A DNA stretch of 64,000 nt from Microcoleus sp. bin38.metabat.b11b12b14.051 (GTDB taxonomy: Bacteria > Cyanobacteriota > Cyanobacteriia > Cyanobacteriales > Microcoleaceae): NCBI RefSeq assembly GCF_013299165.1, contig NZ_JAAFKD010000004.1, forward strand, positions 186,001 to 250,000, in the 5' to 3' direction. The stretch's first letter is position 1. Each line of letters starts with the position of its first letter. The notes beneath the pieces are model-generated. The model ran no database searches, was not told the origin of the DNA, and saw only the letters and a program-made list of their open reading frames with translations. The translations under genes were made by a program, and so were the position numbers. Positions 1 through 7,409 of the stretch are shown here, one piece after another.

Positions 1-811
1 TTGCCCCAGTCAGGGCCGCCCCCGTCAAATCTGCACCCACCCAATCAGCGTGAATCAAATTCGCTTGAGTCAAATCTGCGTGTACCAGAGTAGCGTTTAA
101 CAGGTTGACATTGCTCAAATTTGCCCCGTACAAGTTAGCCCCGCTCAATCTCGCTTCATCGAGGTCAGCGCCCGTCAGGTTCGCCCCGCTGAGGTCGGCC
201 CACCGTAGGTTCGCGCCTCGCAAGTCAGCGCCGCTGAGGTTGGCTTGAGACAGATTAGCTTGTCTGAGTTCGGCATTGCAGAGGTTGACTCCTCGCAAGT
301 CAGCTCTGCTGAGGTCGGCTCTGTGCAAGTTAGCCCGTTCCAAGTTGGCCGCCGTCAGAGAAGCGCCCCGCAGGTGAGCCCCGCTGAGGTCGGCTTGCTC
401 TAGATTGGCTTCTCTCAGGGTTGCTTCTCTCAAATCTGCTTCGCTGAGGTTTGCGCCGCTAAGGTTTGCCCCGCTGAGGTCGGCTCGGATCAATTCGGCT
501 CGGATCAGTGTAGCTTCGACGAGTTGGGCTTCGCTGAGGTCGGCTCGAATCAAATTAGCCACGTTCAGAATAGCGCCGCTGAGGTTAGCTTTGTTGAGAT
601 TGGCACCGCTGAGTCTAGCAACATTGAGTTTGGCTTTTCTCATGTTGGCGCCGGACAGATTGGTGCCGCTCATATTGGTGAGGCTCAAAATTGCCTCGCT
701 GAAATTAGCCCCCTTGAGATCGATCCTGCTGAGATTGGCTTCGCACAGGAGGATGGCAGTAAAGTCTCTTTCTCCTGTGGCATATTTGGCAATGAGTTCT
801 TCGGCGTCCAT
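1..811 (-). CDS. Pentapeptide-repeat protein, C-terminus beyond the window edge
   Basis: Read on the minus strand from an ATG at 811, an open frame of 270 codons runs off the left edge of the window without a stop. After a short head (MDAEELIAKYATGERDF) almost the whole visible protein is tandem pentapeptides of the A(D/N)LxG/x type, for example NLSGA, DLSGA and DLRGA, which fold into a right-handed quadrilateral beta-helix in known members. The head is nearly the same as that of the next gene (MTVEELLKKYAAGERNF), so the two are tandem paralogues separated by 93 bp. Family function is varied; nothing here points to a specific partner. The complementary strand also stays open over long stretches because the repeat codons lack stops in antisense; those frames are not genes. 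Confidence 0.9.
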   Translation of the reverse strand, partial: MDAEELIAKYATGERDFTAILLCEANLSRIDLKGANFSEAILSLTNMSGTNLSGANMRKAKLNVARLSGANLNKANLSGAILNVANLIRADLSEAQLVEATLIRAELIRADLSGANLSGANLSEADLREATLREANLEQADLSGAHLRGASLTAANLERANLHRADLSRADLRGVNLCNAELRQANLSQANLSGADLRGANLRWADLSGANLTGADLDEARLSGANLYGANLSNVNLLNATLVHADLTQANLIHADWVGADLTGAALTGA

Positions 812-904
812 GCTTTTCACTTTCCCTGATGTGTTAGCTAGAACAAAGCTTTGTTTTGCCAACTTTTAATAGAATAAGCATTTTTGTAACTTGATGCAAT
901 ATGC

Positions 905-2467
905 TCAAACATCGATATTGTGGAAGCCTTTTATAAAATCCAAAATGCTAGCGACGTTGGATTGACCAAATTTGGTGATTTCGGCTAACTTGCTAGAGGG
1001 AGAATTGTTGGCATCGTATTTTTTGACCAGGCGCTTGCCGAAGGCGGGATGGTGATAGACGCTAAGTCTTTGATCGCGGGAATTAATTAAGATCATCTGT
1101 GTAGGAATTTGAAAAAAATTGATGCTCTCGCCGATTTTGGGAAAAGAACTTGAAATCTTAATTTGGTCTACTTTGCTGATAGCTTGGTTGAGAGCTTTGC
1201 TGCATAATTGAACGTGTTTGGATTCTTTGACGTTAAGTTTGCTTGCATCCTGGGATTGAATCATTTTCATCAAAGCTATCACGTTTTTTTGAGTTGTAGC
1301 AGCGTCGTTAAAAGGAATGATGGCAACGTAAGCCGTGGCAAATAATTTATCATCGCTGTCCATTTTAAAGGCGAGTACGGTGCGCCTGGAGCTGACTTCG
1401 ATCGTGGGCGGCTGACTTAAACTCGGGTATTGTTGGGAAATTTGGTAATAAGTTGCAGCTAGGGCAAAATGAGCGCCTTGGTCTAGGGGCGAGTCAATCA
1501 CAATCCTAACTGTGGGCAAGGTTTCGTGAAAAAATTCTTGGGTTCCTCCGGAGTTCAACCAGCAAATTTGGCTGTGGTCGCCGTTGGGACTCAAATCGAC
1601 CCATTTGCACGTCATGCCTTCGGTTTTGATGCCGAGCCGCGAAACTGCGTGGAGTTTGGCTCCGGTTAAGGTGGCTCCGGTTAAGTCGGCTCCAATCCAG
1701 TCGGCGCGGATCAGGTAGGCATTTGACAAATCCGCGTGCACTAAACTGGCATTGAGCAAGTTGGCGTGGCAGAGATCTGCTCGGCTGAGGTCGGCGCCGC
1801 TCAATTTGGCTTCGCTCAAGTCTGCCCAGCGCAGGTTGCAACCGCTGAGGATTGCCCAGCGCAAGTTGACGCCGCTGAGGTCGGCGCCGCTGAGTATGGC
1901 TTGAGTGAGGTTAGCTTGTCGCAGTTCCGTACCTCGCAAGTCGGCACCGCTGAGTTCGGCTCTGCTGAGGTCGGCGCCTTGCAGGTTGGCTTGTTCGAGG
2001 TTGGCTTCTGTCAAGCACGCGCCGCTCAGGTGAGCGCCTCGAAGGTTGGCTTGGGCGAGGTTGGCTCCTCTGAGGGTGGCTTCGGTGAGGGTGGCTCCGC
2101 TGAGGTTGGCTCCGCTGAGGTTGGCTCCGCTGAGTTCGGCTCTAATGAGCTCGGCTCTGATCAGTTTGGCTCCTGTGAGTGTGGCTCTTTTGAGGTCAAC
2201 TCGCACTAGGTAGGCGACGTTGAGGTCGGCGTCTGTGAGGTTGGCGCCGCCGAGATGGGCGCCGCTGAGTCTGGCGATGTTGAGTTTGGCACCGGTGAGG
2301 TTGGCTTTACTGAGGTTAGCTCCGCTTAGGTTTGCTACACTCAGATTCGCACCTGTGAGGTTGGCTCCGCTCAAGTTAACGCCGCTGAGGTTGGCCTCAG
2401 TCAGGTTGATTCCGGCAAAGTTTCTTTCTCCGGCGGCATATTTTTTCAGGAGTTCCTCGACTGTCAT
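905..2467 (-). CDS. Pentapeptide-repeat protein with unrecognised C-terminal domain
   Basis: 520 residues. Residues 1-17 form a short helical head, about 18-285 are some fifty consecutive pentapeptides (NLSGA, DLSRA, NLRGA and variants) expected to form one long beta-helix, and about 290-520 are a globular region without pentapeptides that I do not recognise. That tail has a beta-rich section (VRIVIDSPLDQGAHFALAA) and ends in a helical stretch. No signal peptide or membrane segment is seen, so it is probably cytoplasmic. It lies just downstream of, and in tandem with, the start of a paralogue at 811, and is transcribed away from tyrA (start 2507), with 39 bp between the two start codons, so the promoters must overlap or lie inside the genes. 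The role is unknown; the C-terminal domain is the part most likely to be specific. Confidence 0.92.
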   Translation of the reverse strand: MTVEELLKKYAAGERNFAGINLTEANLSGVNLSGANLTGANLSVANLSGANLSKANLTGAKLNIARLSGAHLGGANLTDADLNVAYLVRVDLKRATLTGAKLIRAELIRAELSGANLSGANLSGATLTEATLRGANLAQANLRGAHLSGACLTEANLEQANLQGADLSRAELSGADLRGTELRQANLTQAILSGADLSGVNLRWAILSGCNLRWADLSEAKLSGADLSRADLCHANLLNASLVHADLSNAYLIRADWIGADLTGATLTGAKLHAVSRLGIKTEGMTCKWVDLSPNGDHSQICWLNSGGTQEFFHETLPTVRIVIDSPLDQGAHFALAATYYQISQQYPSLSQPPTIEVSSRRTVLAFKMDSDDKLFATAYVAIIPFNDAATTQKNVIALMKMIQSQDASKLNVKESKHVQLCSKALNQAISKVDQIKISSSFPKIGESINFFQIPTQMILINSRDQRLSVYHHPAFGKRLVKKYDANNSPSSKLAEITKFGQSNVASILDFIKGFHNIDV

Positions 2468-2506
2468 GGGGGCGGCACCGTATCAAATATCCCCATTTTA
2501 TTGCTA

Positions 2507-3346
2507 ATGAATATCGGTATTGTAGGACTTGGTTTAATTGGTGGCTCGATCGCTCTGGATTTACGATCGCGCGGGTTTGATGTTTTTGGGGTTTCGAGTC
2601 GCCAGCAGACTTGCGATCGAGCCCAAGAACGCGGTGTGGTCTCTGAAGCCAGCATACACCTGTCTCTGATGGCAACAGCGGATTTGGTGTTTATTTGCAC
2701 GCCCTTAGGAGCGATCGAGCCGACCGTCGAAAAATTAATCCCTCATCTTTCCCCCGATACTATCGTAACGGATGTGGGCTCCGTAAAAACACCCATAGTC
2801 CAGGCAGTGTCGGATCTGTGGCCGAATTTTGTCGGGGGACACCCGATGGCGGGGACTGCTGAAAGTGGGATTGAGGCGGCGGTAAGGGATTTGTTTGTGG
2901 GCCGTCCTTACGTGGTGACGCCGACAGCCGAGACTCCGGCGCAGTCGGTCCAGAAGGTGGAGGAAATCGCGCGGTTGTTGGGTGCGTTGGTTTACCGCTG
3001 CGGCCCTCAAGAGCACGATCGAGCTGTGGCTTGGATTTCTCATTTGCCGATCATGGCTAGCGCTACGCTGCTCGCTGCGTGCGATCGAGAGGGCGATCGA
3101 GATATTGTTAATTTAGCCCAACATTTGGCGAGTTCGGGTTTTCGCGACACCAGCCGGGTTGGCGGCGGCAATCCCGAGCTGGGAGTGATGGTGGCCAAGT
3201 ACAATCGAGAGGAGTTGTGGCGATCGCTCTCTATATACCGCGACTGTCTCGACGAGTTGATGGGCGATATTGAGAGCGAAAATTGGCAAGCTCTCGAACA
3301 CAAGCTGAAGCTGACTCAACAAGCGAGAAAAAATTACAATTTGTGA
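2507..3346 (+). CDS. tyrA: Prephenate/arogenate dehydrogenase
   Basis: 279 residues from ATG 2507; a TTG two codons upstream is a poorer start. The protein performs the NAD(P)-dependent oxidative decarboxylation that leads to tyrosine; cyanobacterial enzymes usually prefer arogenate and NADP. The N-terminus has the Rossmann motif GLGLIGGS (G7, G9, G12), followed by LVFICTPL at the end of the next strand. The family signature HPMAGTAESG places the key histidine at H112. The helical dimerisation domain covers about residues 165-279. There is no C-terminal ACT domain and no chorismate mutase fusion, as is usual in cyanobacteria. The gene stands alone, 66 bp before a transporter on the same strand. 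The arogenate preference is inferred from lineage. Confidence 0.93.
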   Translation: MNIGIVGLGLIGGSIALDLRSRGFDVFGVSSRQQTCDRAQERGVVSEASIHLSLMATADLVFICTPLGAIEPTVEKLIPHLSPDTIVTDVGSVKTPIVQAVSDLWPNFVGGHPMAGTAESGIEAAVRDLFVGRPYVVTPTAETPAQSVQKVEEIARLLGALVYRCGPQEHDRAVAWISHLPIMASATLLAACDREGDRDIVNLAQHLASSGFRDTSRVGGGNPELGVMVAKYNREELWRSLSIYRDCLDELMGDIESENWQALEHKLKLTQQARKNYNL

Positions 3347-3412
3347 ACCCAACATTACTTCAAACTGTCCCCGTGTCGATTATGATTGTGGACGCCTCTA
3401 TATTGAGTTTCA

Positions 3413-5248
3413 ATGTACACTTATTCTCGGCTCAAGCGGGTCTTACTGGGTGAATCTCTACCCACCAGCGCATCGGTTCACGAACGGCTAAATAACGCTA
3501 CAGGACTAGCTGTTCTTGCTTCCGATGCACTTTCGTCTGTGGCCTACGCGACTCAAGAAACTCTGCTGGTACTGTTACTAGCTGGCAGCAGTAGTTTGAG
3601 TTTATCGTTGCCGATTTCAGCAATTATTGTTTTGCTGTTGGCGATCGTGGCACTTTCTTACCGACAGACAATTAAAGCGTACCCCAACGGCGGTGGTGCC
3701 TACATTGTAGCGCGAGAAAATTTGGGTATTTATCCCGGTTTAATCGCAGCAGCTTCGCTAATGATTGACTACATTCTCACCGTAACAGTGAGTATTTCTG
3801 CTGGTATTGCCGCCTTGACTTCAGCAGTTCCCTCGCTGCTGCCCTATACCGTTGAATTGTGCTTAGTTTGTATTGTCTTGATCATGTTTGCAAATCTCAG
3901 GGGACTGCGGGAATCTGGCAAGATATTTATGGTTCCCACCTATGCGTTTATCGTGGGCATTTTTATCTTGATTGGCTGCGGTTTATTCCAACAAGCAACA
4001 GGTCATGTTTTGCCAGCTTTAGAAAATATTCCAGCTAAAGAATCTTTGGGATTCTTTCTGATCGCGCGCGCCTTTGCGGCAGGCTGTACAGCCCTGACTG
4101 GAGTTGAAGCCATATCAGACGGAGTGTTGGCTTTTAAACCTCCTGAATGGAAGAATGCGCGCTTGACTTTAACTTATTTGGGAGTAATTCTGGGATTTAT
4201 GTTTTTGGGCATTAGTTACTTAGCCAATATTTATCATGTGATTCCTAGAGAAGATGAAACGCTGCTTTCTGTGTTAGGAAAAGACATTTTTGGAGTTGGC
4301 ATATTTTATTACTATTTGCAGGCTGCAACCCTGTTGATTTTGCTGTTGGCTGCGAATACGAGTTATGCGGATTTTCCGCGACTTTGTTATTTTTTGGCGC
4401 GGGACGGGTTTTTGCCGAGGCAGTTGTCGCTGTTGGGCGATCGACTGGTTTATTCTAATGGCATAACTCTGCTCAGTCTCTGCTCTGCTATTTTAATTAT
4501 CATCTTCCGAGGCGATACCACCGCAGTAATTCCCCTGTATGCAGTTGGGGTTTTTACTTCTTTTACTCTCTCTCAATCGGGAATGGTAATTCACTGGTTT
4601 AAGGAGCGAGGTAAAGGTTGGCAAGCTAGTGCTGTGATGAACGGTATTGGTGCAGTGGCAACAACGGGAGTTTTGGCTGTAATTATTGCTACCAAATTCC
4701 TGTTGGGAGCTTGGGTTGTGGTGGTAACTATTCCGATCGTAGTCAGTCTGTTTTTAGCGATTCACCGACACTATCGGTATGTAGCGGCGCGCTTGAGCAT
4801 TCAGGGCATAGAACCTATATCTTATCCTCCCCGACCTAAAGTTAAGATGGTGAAACATCCAGCAGTGGTGTTAGTCGGACAGTTGCACCGGGGAACTTTT
4901 GATGCGCTGGATTATGCTCGTTTAATTGCTGATGAGGTTGTTGCCGTTCATGTGGATATTGGTTTGACCGATCGCGCAAAACTGCAAGCGGCTTGGCAAG
5001 ATTTGCAGTCTGACATTCCTTTGGAAATTCTCGAATCACCTTACCGTTCAGTCGGTGAGGCTCTGACTCACTTTTTGGCTTTGTTTGAAGAACAGCGGCC
5101 GGGAGTGTTCTTAACGCTAATTATTCCGGCTTTTGTGACTAAAAATTGGTGGGAGGGACTGCTGCACAATCAAACTGCTTTCTTTTTGAAGGCGGCTTTG
5201 CTGGCTAAAAAAAGTCGGGTTGTCACAACGGTTAGATATTATCTTTAA
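3413..5248 (+). CDS. APC-superfamily transporter, KimA/YdaO-like
   Basis: 611 residues with about twelve membrane helices in residues 30-470, then a soluble cytoplasmic domain (about 480-611). Sequence features match the KimA (YdaO) branch of APC permeases: LASDALSSVAYATQE in helix 1, LSYRQTIKAYPNGGGAYIVA before helix 3, and DYILTVTVSISAGIAAL in helix 4. In Bacillus this branch imports potassium with protons and is switched off by cyclic-di-AMP bound to the C-terminal domain; an amino-acid substrate cannot be excluded here. I see no c-di-AMP riboswitch in the 66-bp leader. It follows tyrA on the same strand and may be cotranscribed by chance. A terminator-like hairpin lies about 55 bp downstream. 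Confidence 0.88.
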   Translation: MYTYSRLKRVLLGESLPTSASVHERLNNATGLAVLASDALSSVAYATQETLLVLLLAGSSSLSLSLPISAIIVLLLAIVALSYRQTIKAYPNGGGAYIVARENLGIYPGLIAAASLMIDYILTVTVSISAGIAALTSAVPSLLPYTVELCLVCIVLIMFANLRGLRESGKIFMVPTYAFIVGIFILIGCGLFQQATGHVLPALENIPAKESLGFFLIARAFAAGCTALTGVEAISDGVLAFKPPEWKNARLTLTYLGVILGFMFLGISYLANIYHVIPREDETLLSVLGKDIFGVGIFYYYLQAATLLILLLAANTSYADFPRLCYFLARDGFLPRQLSLLGDRLVYSNGITLLSLCSAILIIIFRGDTTAVIPLYAVGVFTSFTLSQSGMVIHWFKERGKGWQASAVMNGIGAVATTGVLAVIIATKFLLGAWVVVVTIPIVVSLFLAIHRHYRYVAARLSIQGIEPISYPPRPKVKMVKHPAVVLVGQLHRGTFDALDYARLIADEVVAVHVDIGLTDRAKLQAAWQDLQSDIPLEILESPYRSVGEALTHFLALFEEQRPGVFLTLIIPAFVTKNWWEGLLHNQTAFFLKAALLAKKSRVVTTVRYYL

Positions 5249-5303
5249 GCGCTCTCTAGTTAAAATTTTCGCATTTTTCACCTATCAAACCAAGTTATTT
5301 AGG

Positions 5304-5328
5304 ACGGGATAAACCACCCGTTTTTTTT
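5304..5328 (+). terminator. Rho-independent terminator after the KimA-like gene
   Basis: A five-base stem ACGGG/CCCGT (5304-5308 with 5317-5321) with an eight-base loop runs directly into a run of eight T. It lies 55 bp after the transporter stop codon and is the only clear terminator shape there. The stem is short, so efficiency is uncertain. Confidence 0.6.
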
Positions 5329-5362
5329 GTGTATGCTTGGTTGCTACATCTCAAATTTTTTG

Positions 5363-5445
5363 TAGAAACCGGGTTTGTTTGACCTCAAAATCCTGCGTGT
5401 AGTGCGCGGGATATCTGTTGAAACACCCGGTTTTTGAAGTTTCTG
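5363..5445. repeat. Dispersed inverted repeat, GAAACCGGGTTT family
   Basis: The arms are TAGAAACCGGGTTT near 5363 and GAAACACCCGGTTTTT near 5420, in opposite orientation about 45 bp apart. Better copies of the same element occur at 9141-9205, 31471-31535, 33865-33930 and, five times in tandem, at 40455-40889. No coding potential. Confidence 0.75.
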
Positions 5446-5971
5446 CGTGCAAATCCCGATGTATTAACTCTGCAAGTCCGCGGGCTAAGTGACAGGCTCT
5501 ACTGAAACCGGCTTTTTAGCGCAATATCAAATCTGGAGCATTTCATTTTTGCAAAAAGCATTTTTCTTTGAGTGCTCTCCCCCGGGCGAGTATTATATGC
5601 TCGCTCAAGACAGCACTACAACAGCTTGCGCCCTAGATGCTCCCTATCAAATCCGGCTTTCAGATCGCTTGATTGTTTAGCCCGTCGCTGGCTGTGACAA
5701 GTTTGTTTCGCGTGCGGTGTCAAGTGCTGAGTTTTATTCAGGAGGTTTCGCAACCGTTTTTTTGCTGGATTCCTCGCTTAAACAACCGGCTTTATTGATG
5801 AGTAAGCAACGCCGATTTAGAATTTTTGGAGTAATAAATTTAACTATATTAGTATCAAATAAGTAAGTGTATTTACTGAGTAAATTTTTATTTAAATTTG
5901 ACACTAACATAAAATTTTAGTAGTTTGATAATGCACAAGCAAAAGCTAAATTAGTGTTGAGCAAATAAATT
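5446..5971. other. Intergenic region with a repeated GGAGCAT block
   Basis: No convincing gene. A 63-codon frame at 5489-5680 has no family signature and overlaps repeat DNA. The block near 5533-5660 has the core GGAGCATTTCATTTTTGC, which recurs at 6900-6920 after the next gene; in both places a reverse-complement partner (GATGCTCC or GATACTCC) follows about 100 bp later. The last 160 bp before the glycosyltransferase-like gene are AT-rich and probably hold its promoter; I could not pick a reliable -10/-35 pair. Confidence 0.5.
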
Positions 5972-6886
5972 ATGGGCGATCAATTAAGCAAACTCAGTGA
6001 AGTGTCGATGGTGTCAGCCAATTTTGGCAATGGGTTGGCCTATAGAGAGATTCTTCTGGATTGGTTTAAGTTTTTAGGAGGCAAACCAGGGGAAGTTATT
6101 GTTGTGGACGGTGGCAGCGATAGCGAGACTCAAAAAGTTTACTGGGAACTTTACCAAGAAGGTTTAATTGATAAACTGCAAGTCATTGCACCCCATCATC
6201 AAGACAATGATAAGGATAGATGTTTTATTCAGGAGTATACGGCGGCAGCAATAGCTACCAAGCCGTATGTATTGTTCTTTAAAATTGACACGTTACCTTA
6301 CAGAGAAGGTCACGACGGTTGGTTAGAGGAAGCGATCGACTATCTGGATCGAGATGACATTTTTGCAGTGGGCGGAGCTTTTAATCGAACTTTCAAACAT
6401 TTCGATGCTTGGCCTGGGTGGTACTTCATTGAAGCTTGCACGCTGAATTTTTCTGTAATGAAGCGCAGTACCTTTGTTTCAGTGATGCAAGAATGTTTGG
6501 ATGAATATATTGCTTCTGGATTTAGAGGAACACATCGGTTTGGCAGATTTTTGCTGGAAGAAGCATTTATCGTATATATGCAGGCGCACCAGCAATACAC
6601 TTTGTGTAAGGTGGAAGATCCGAGCTGGACGATATTTCACACAAATGCTCGAGATGAATATTTGCAGGAGGTTCGGGATAAATATTTGGCTCGCGAAGAT
6701 GTTAAAGTTTTCATGAATCCCTGCCTGACAAAAGACATGAGTCAATTTCTTTATTACGGACAGCCGCCTGTAAGAAGTAGCCGGCTGCAAAAAATACGCG
6801 CGGCTTTGGGAGAAACAAAACTCGGGGGTTATTGGCGGGAATTGAAGAAAATGCTGGTTTCCTGGAAAGCTGAGCCTAACTCTTAG
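5972..6886 (+). CDS. Glycosyltransferase-like protein (GT-A fold, family 2 type)
   Basis: 304 residues, soluble, no signal peptide. The order of elements fits a GT-A fold: a first strand VSMVSANFGNGLAYRE, then VIVVDGGSDSETQKVYWEL, where the paired acidic residues normally hold the nucleotide, then KPYVLFFKIDTLPYREG, which supplies an Asp-containing motif in place of a classic DxD, and a later GTHRF/LLEEAFIVYMQ region that may form the acceptor side. The substrate sugar cannot be read. It is flanked on both sides by copies of the GGAGCAT repeat block and has no glycan-related neighbours, so it is not in an obvious cell-wall cluster. It could instead be a conserved hypothetical protein with a degenerate transferase site. 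Confidence 0.75.
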   Translation: MGDQLSKLSEVSMVSANFGNGLAYREILLDWFKFLGGKPGEVIVVDGGSDSETQKVYWELYQEGLIDKLQVIAPHHQDNDKDRCFIQEYTAAAIATKPYVLFFKIDTLPYREGHDGWLEEAIDYLDRDDIFAVGGAFNRTFKHFDAWPGWYFIEACTLNFSVMKRSTFVSVMQECLDEYIASGFRGTHRFGRFLLEEAFIVYMQAHQQYTLCKVEDPSWTIFHTNARDEYLQEVRDKYLAREDVKVFMNPCLTKDMSQFLYYGQPPVRSSRLQKIRAALGETKLGGYWRELKKMLVSWKAEPNS

Positions 6887-6892
6887 TCATCT

Positions 6893-7028
6893 AATTCAAA
6901 CGGGAGCATCTCATTTTTGCAAAAAGGATTTTTTTTACAGTACGAGCGTCCCCGCTCGCGTGCTATACATAGCACGAGAACTCTTGAAGTGCAATACAAC
7001 TGCCAAACTGAGATACTCCCATTCAAAC
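6893..7028. repeat. GGAGCAT dispersed inverted-repeat element
   Basis: The left arm AAACGGGAGCATCTCATT begins near 6898 and the right arm ACTGAGATACTCCCATT ends near 7025, in inverse orientation. Inside is a GAGCG/CGCTC GC-rich hairpin. A related element lies at 5533-5660. Together they bracket the glycosyltransferase-like gene. Confidence 0.6.
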
Positions 7029-7409
7029 TTACAATACTCTTCAGGTATGTGAGGTACACCTGACGGTAGGGACTAAGGCTCAGCCGTGTCCCTACAGGAC
7101 TCTCGAATGTACTGAATAAATCTGCAATCTGCTGTAACAAAAACAGACTGGAAATGAGCTGTATTTGGGCGCTAACAGTACCCAAATGCAGCACGCAAAA
7201 AGGTTCGCAAATCCTGTCAGCCCCGTCGCTTGAGGCAGATGTTTCGGTACGTTGACATGGTAAAAATAATGTACTATATTTGCAATAAGTAGAAAAGTTG
7301 CCTTCAACTTGTCTCTGAAAAGATTGCGGCTGCTGAACCAAAGTCTTTGACTAACTACAACATCTCTTCAATTTGTGGGGGTTGCACTGCAACCCGCAAC
7401 AGACTCTGT
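7029..7409. other. Intergenic region upstream of rtcB
   Basis: No supported gene; minus-strand frames here have no family features. A hairpin GTAGGGAC/GTCCCTAC (7076-7083 with 7088-7095) looks like another dispersed palindrome. An in-frame TTG at 7347 would extend RtcB by 21 residues through a small GGTTGCA palindrome; this was not preferred. Confidence 0.45.

Noticed and set aside
405-869. Plus-strand frames over the pentapeptide gene
   Set aside because: They run antisense to the pentapeptide repeats and exist only because the repeat codons lack stops in that frame.
1766-2209. Plus-strand 147-codon frame rich in AEVGSAEVG
   Set aside because: Antisense shadow of the second pentapeptide gene, with no independent start signal.
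3346-3413. A c-di-AMP riboswitch before the KimA-like gene
   Set aside because: The leader is only 66 bp and shows none of the expected conserved helices.
5489-5680. 63-codon frame after the KimA-like gene
   Set aside because: It lies in a dispersed repeat block, with no ribosome site and no family.
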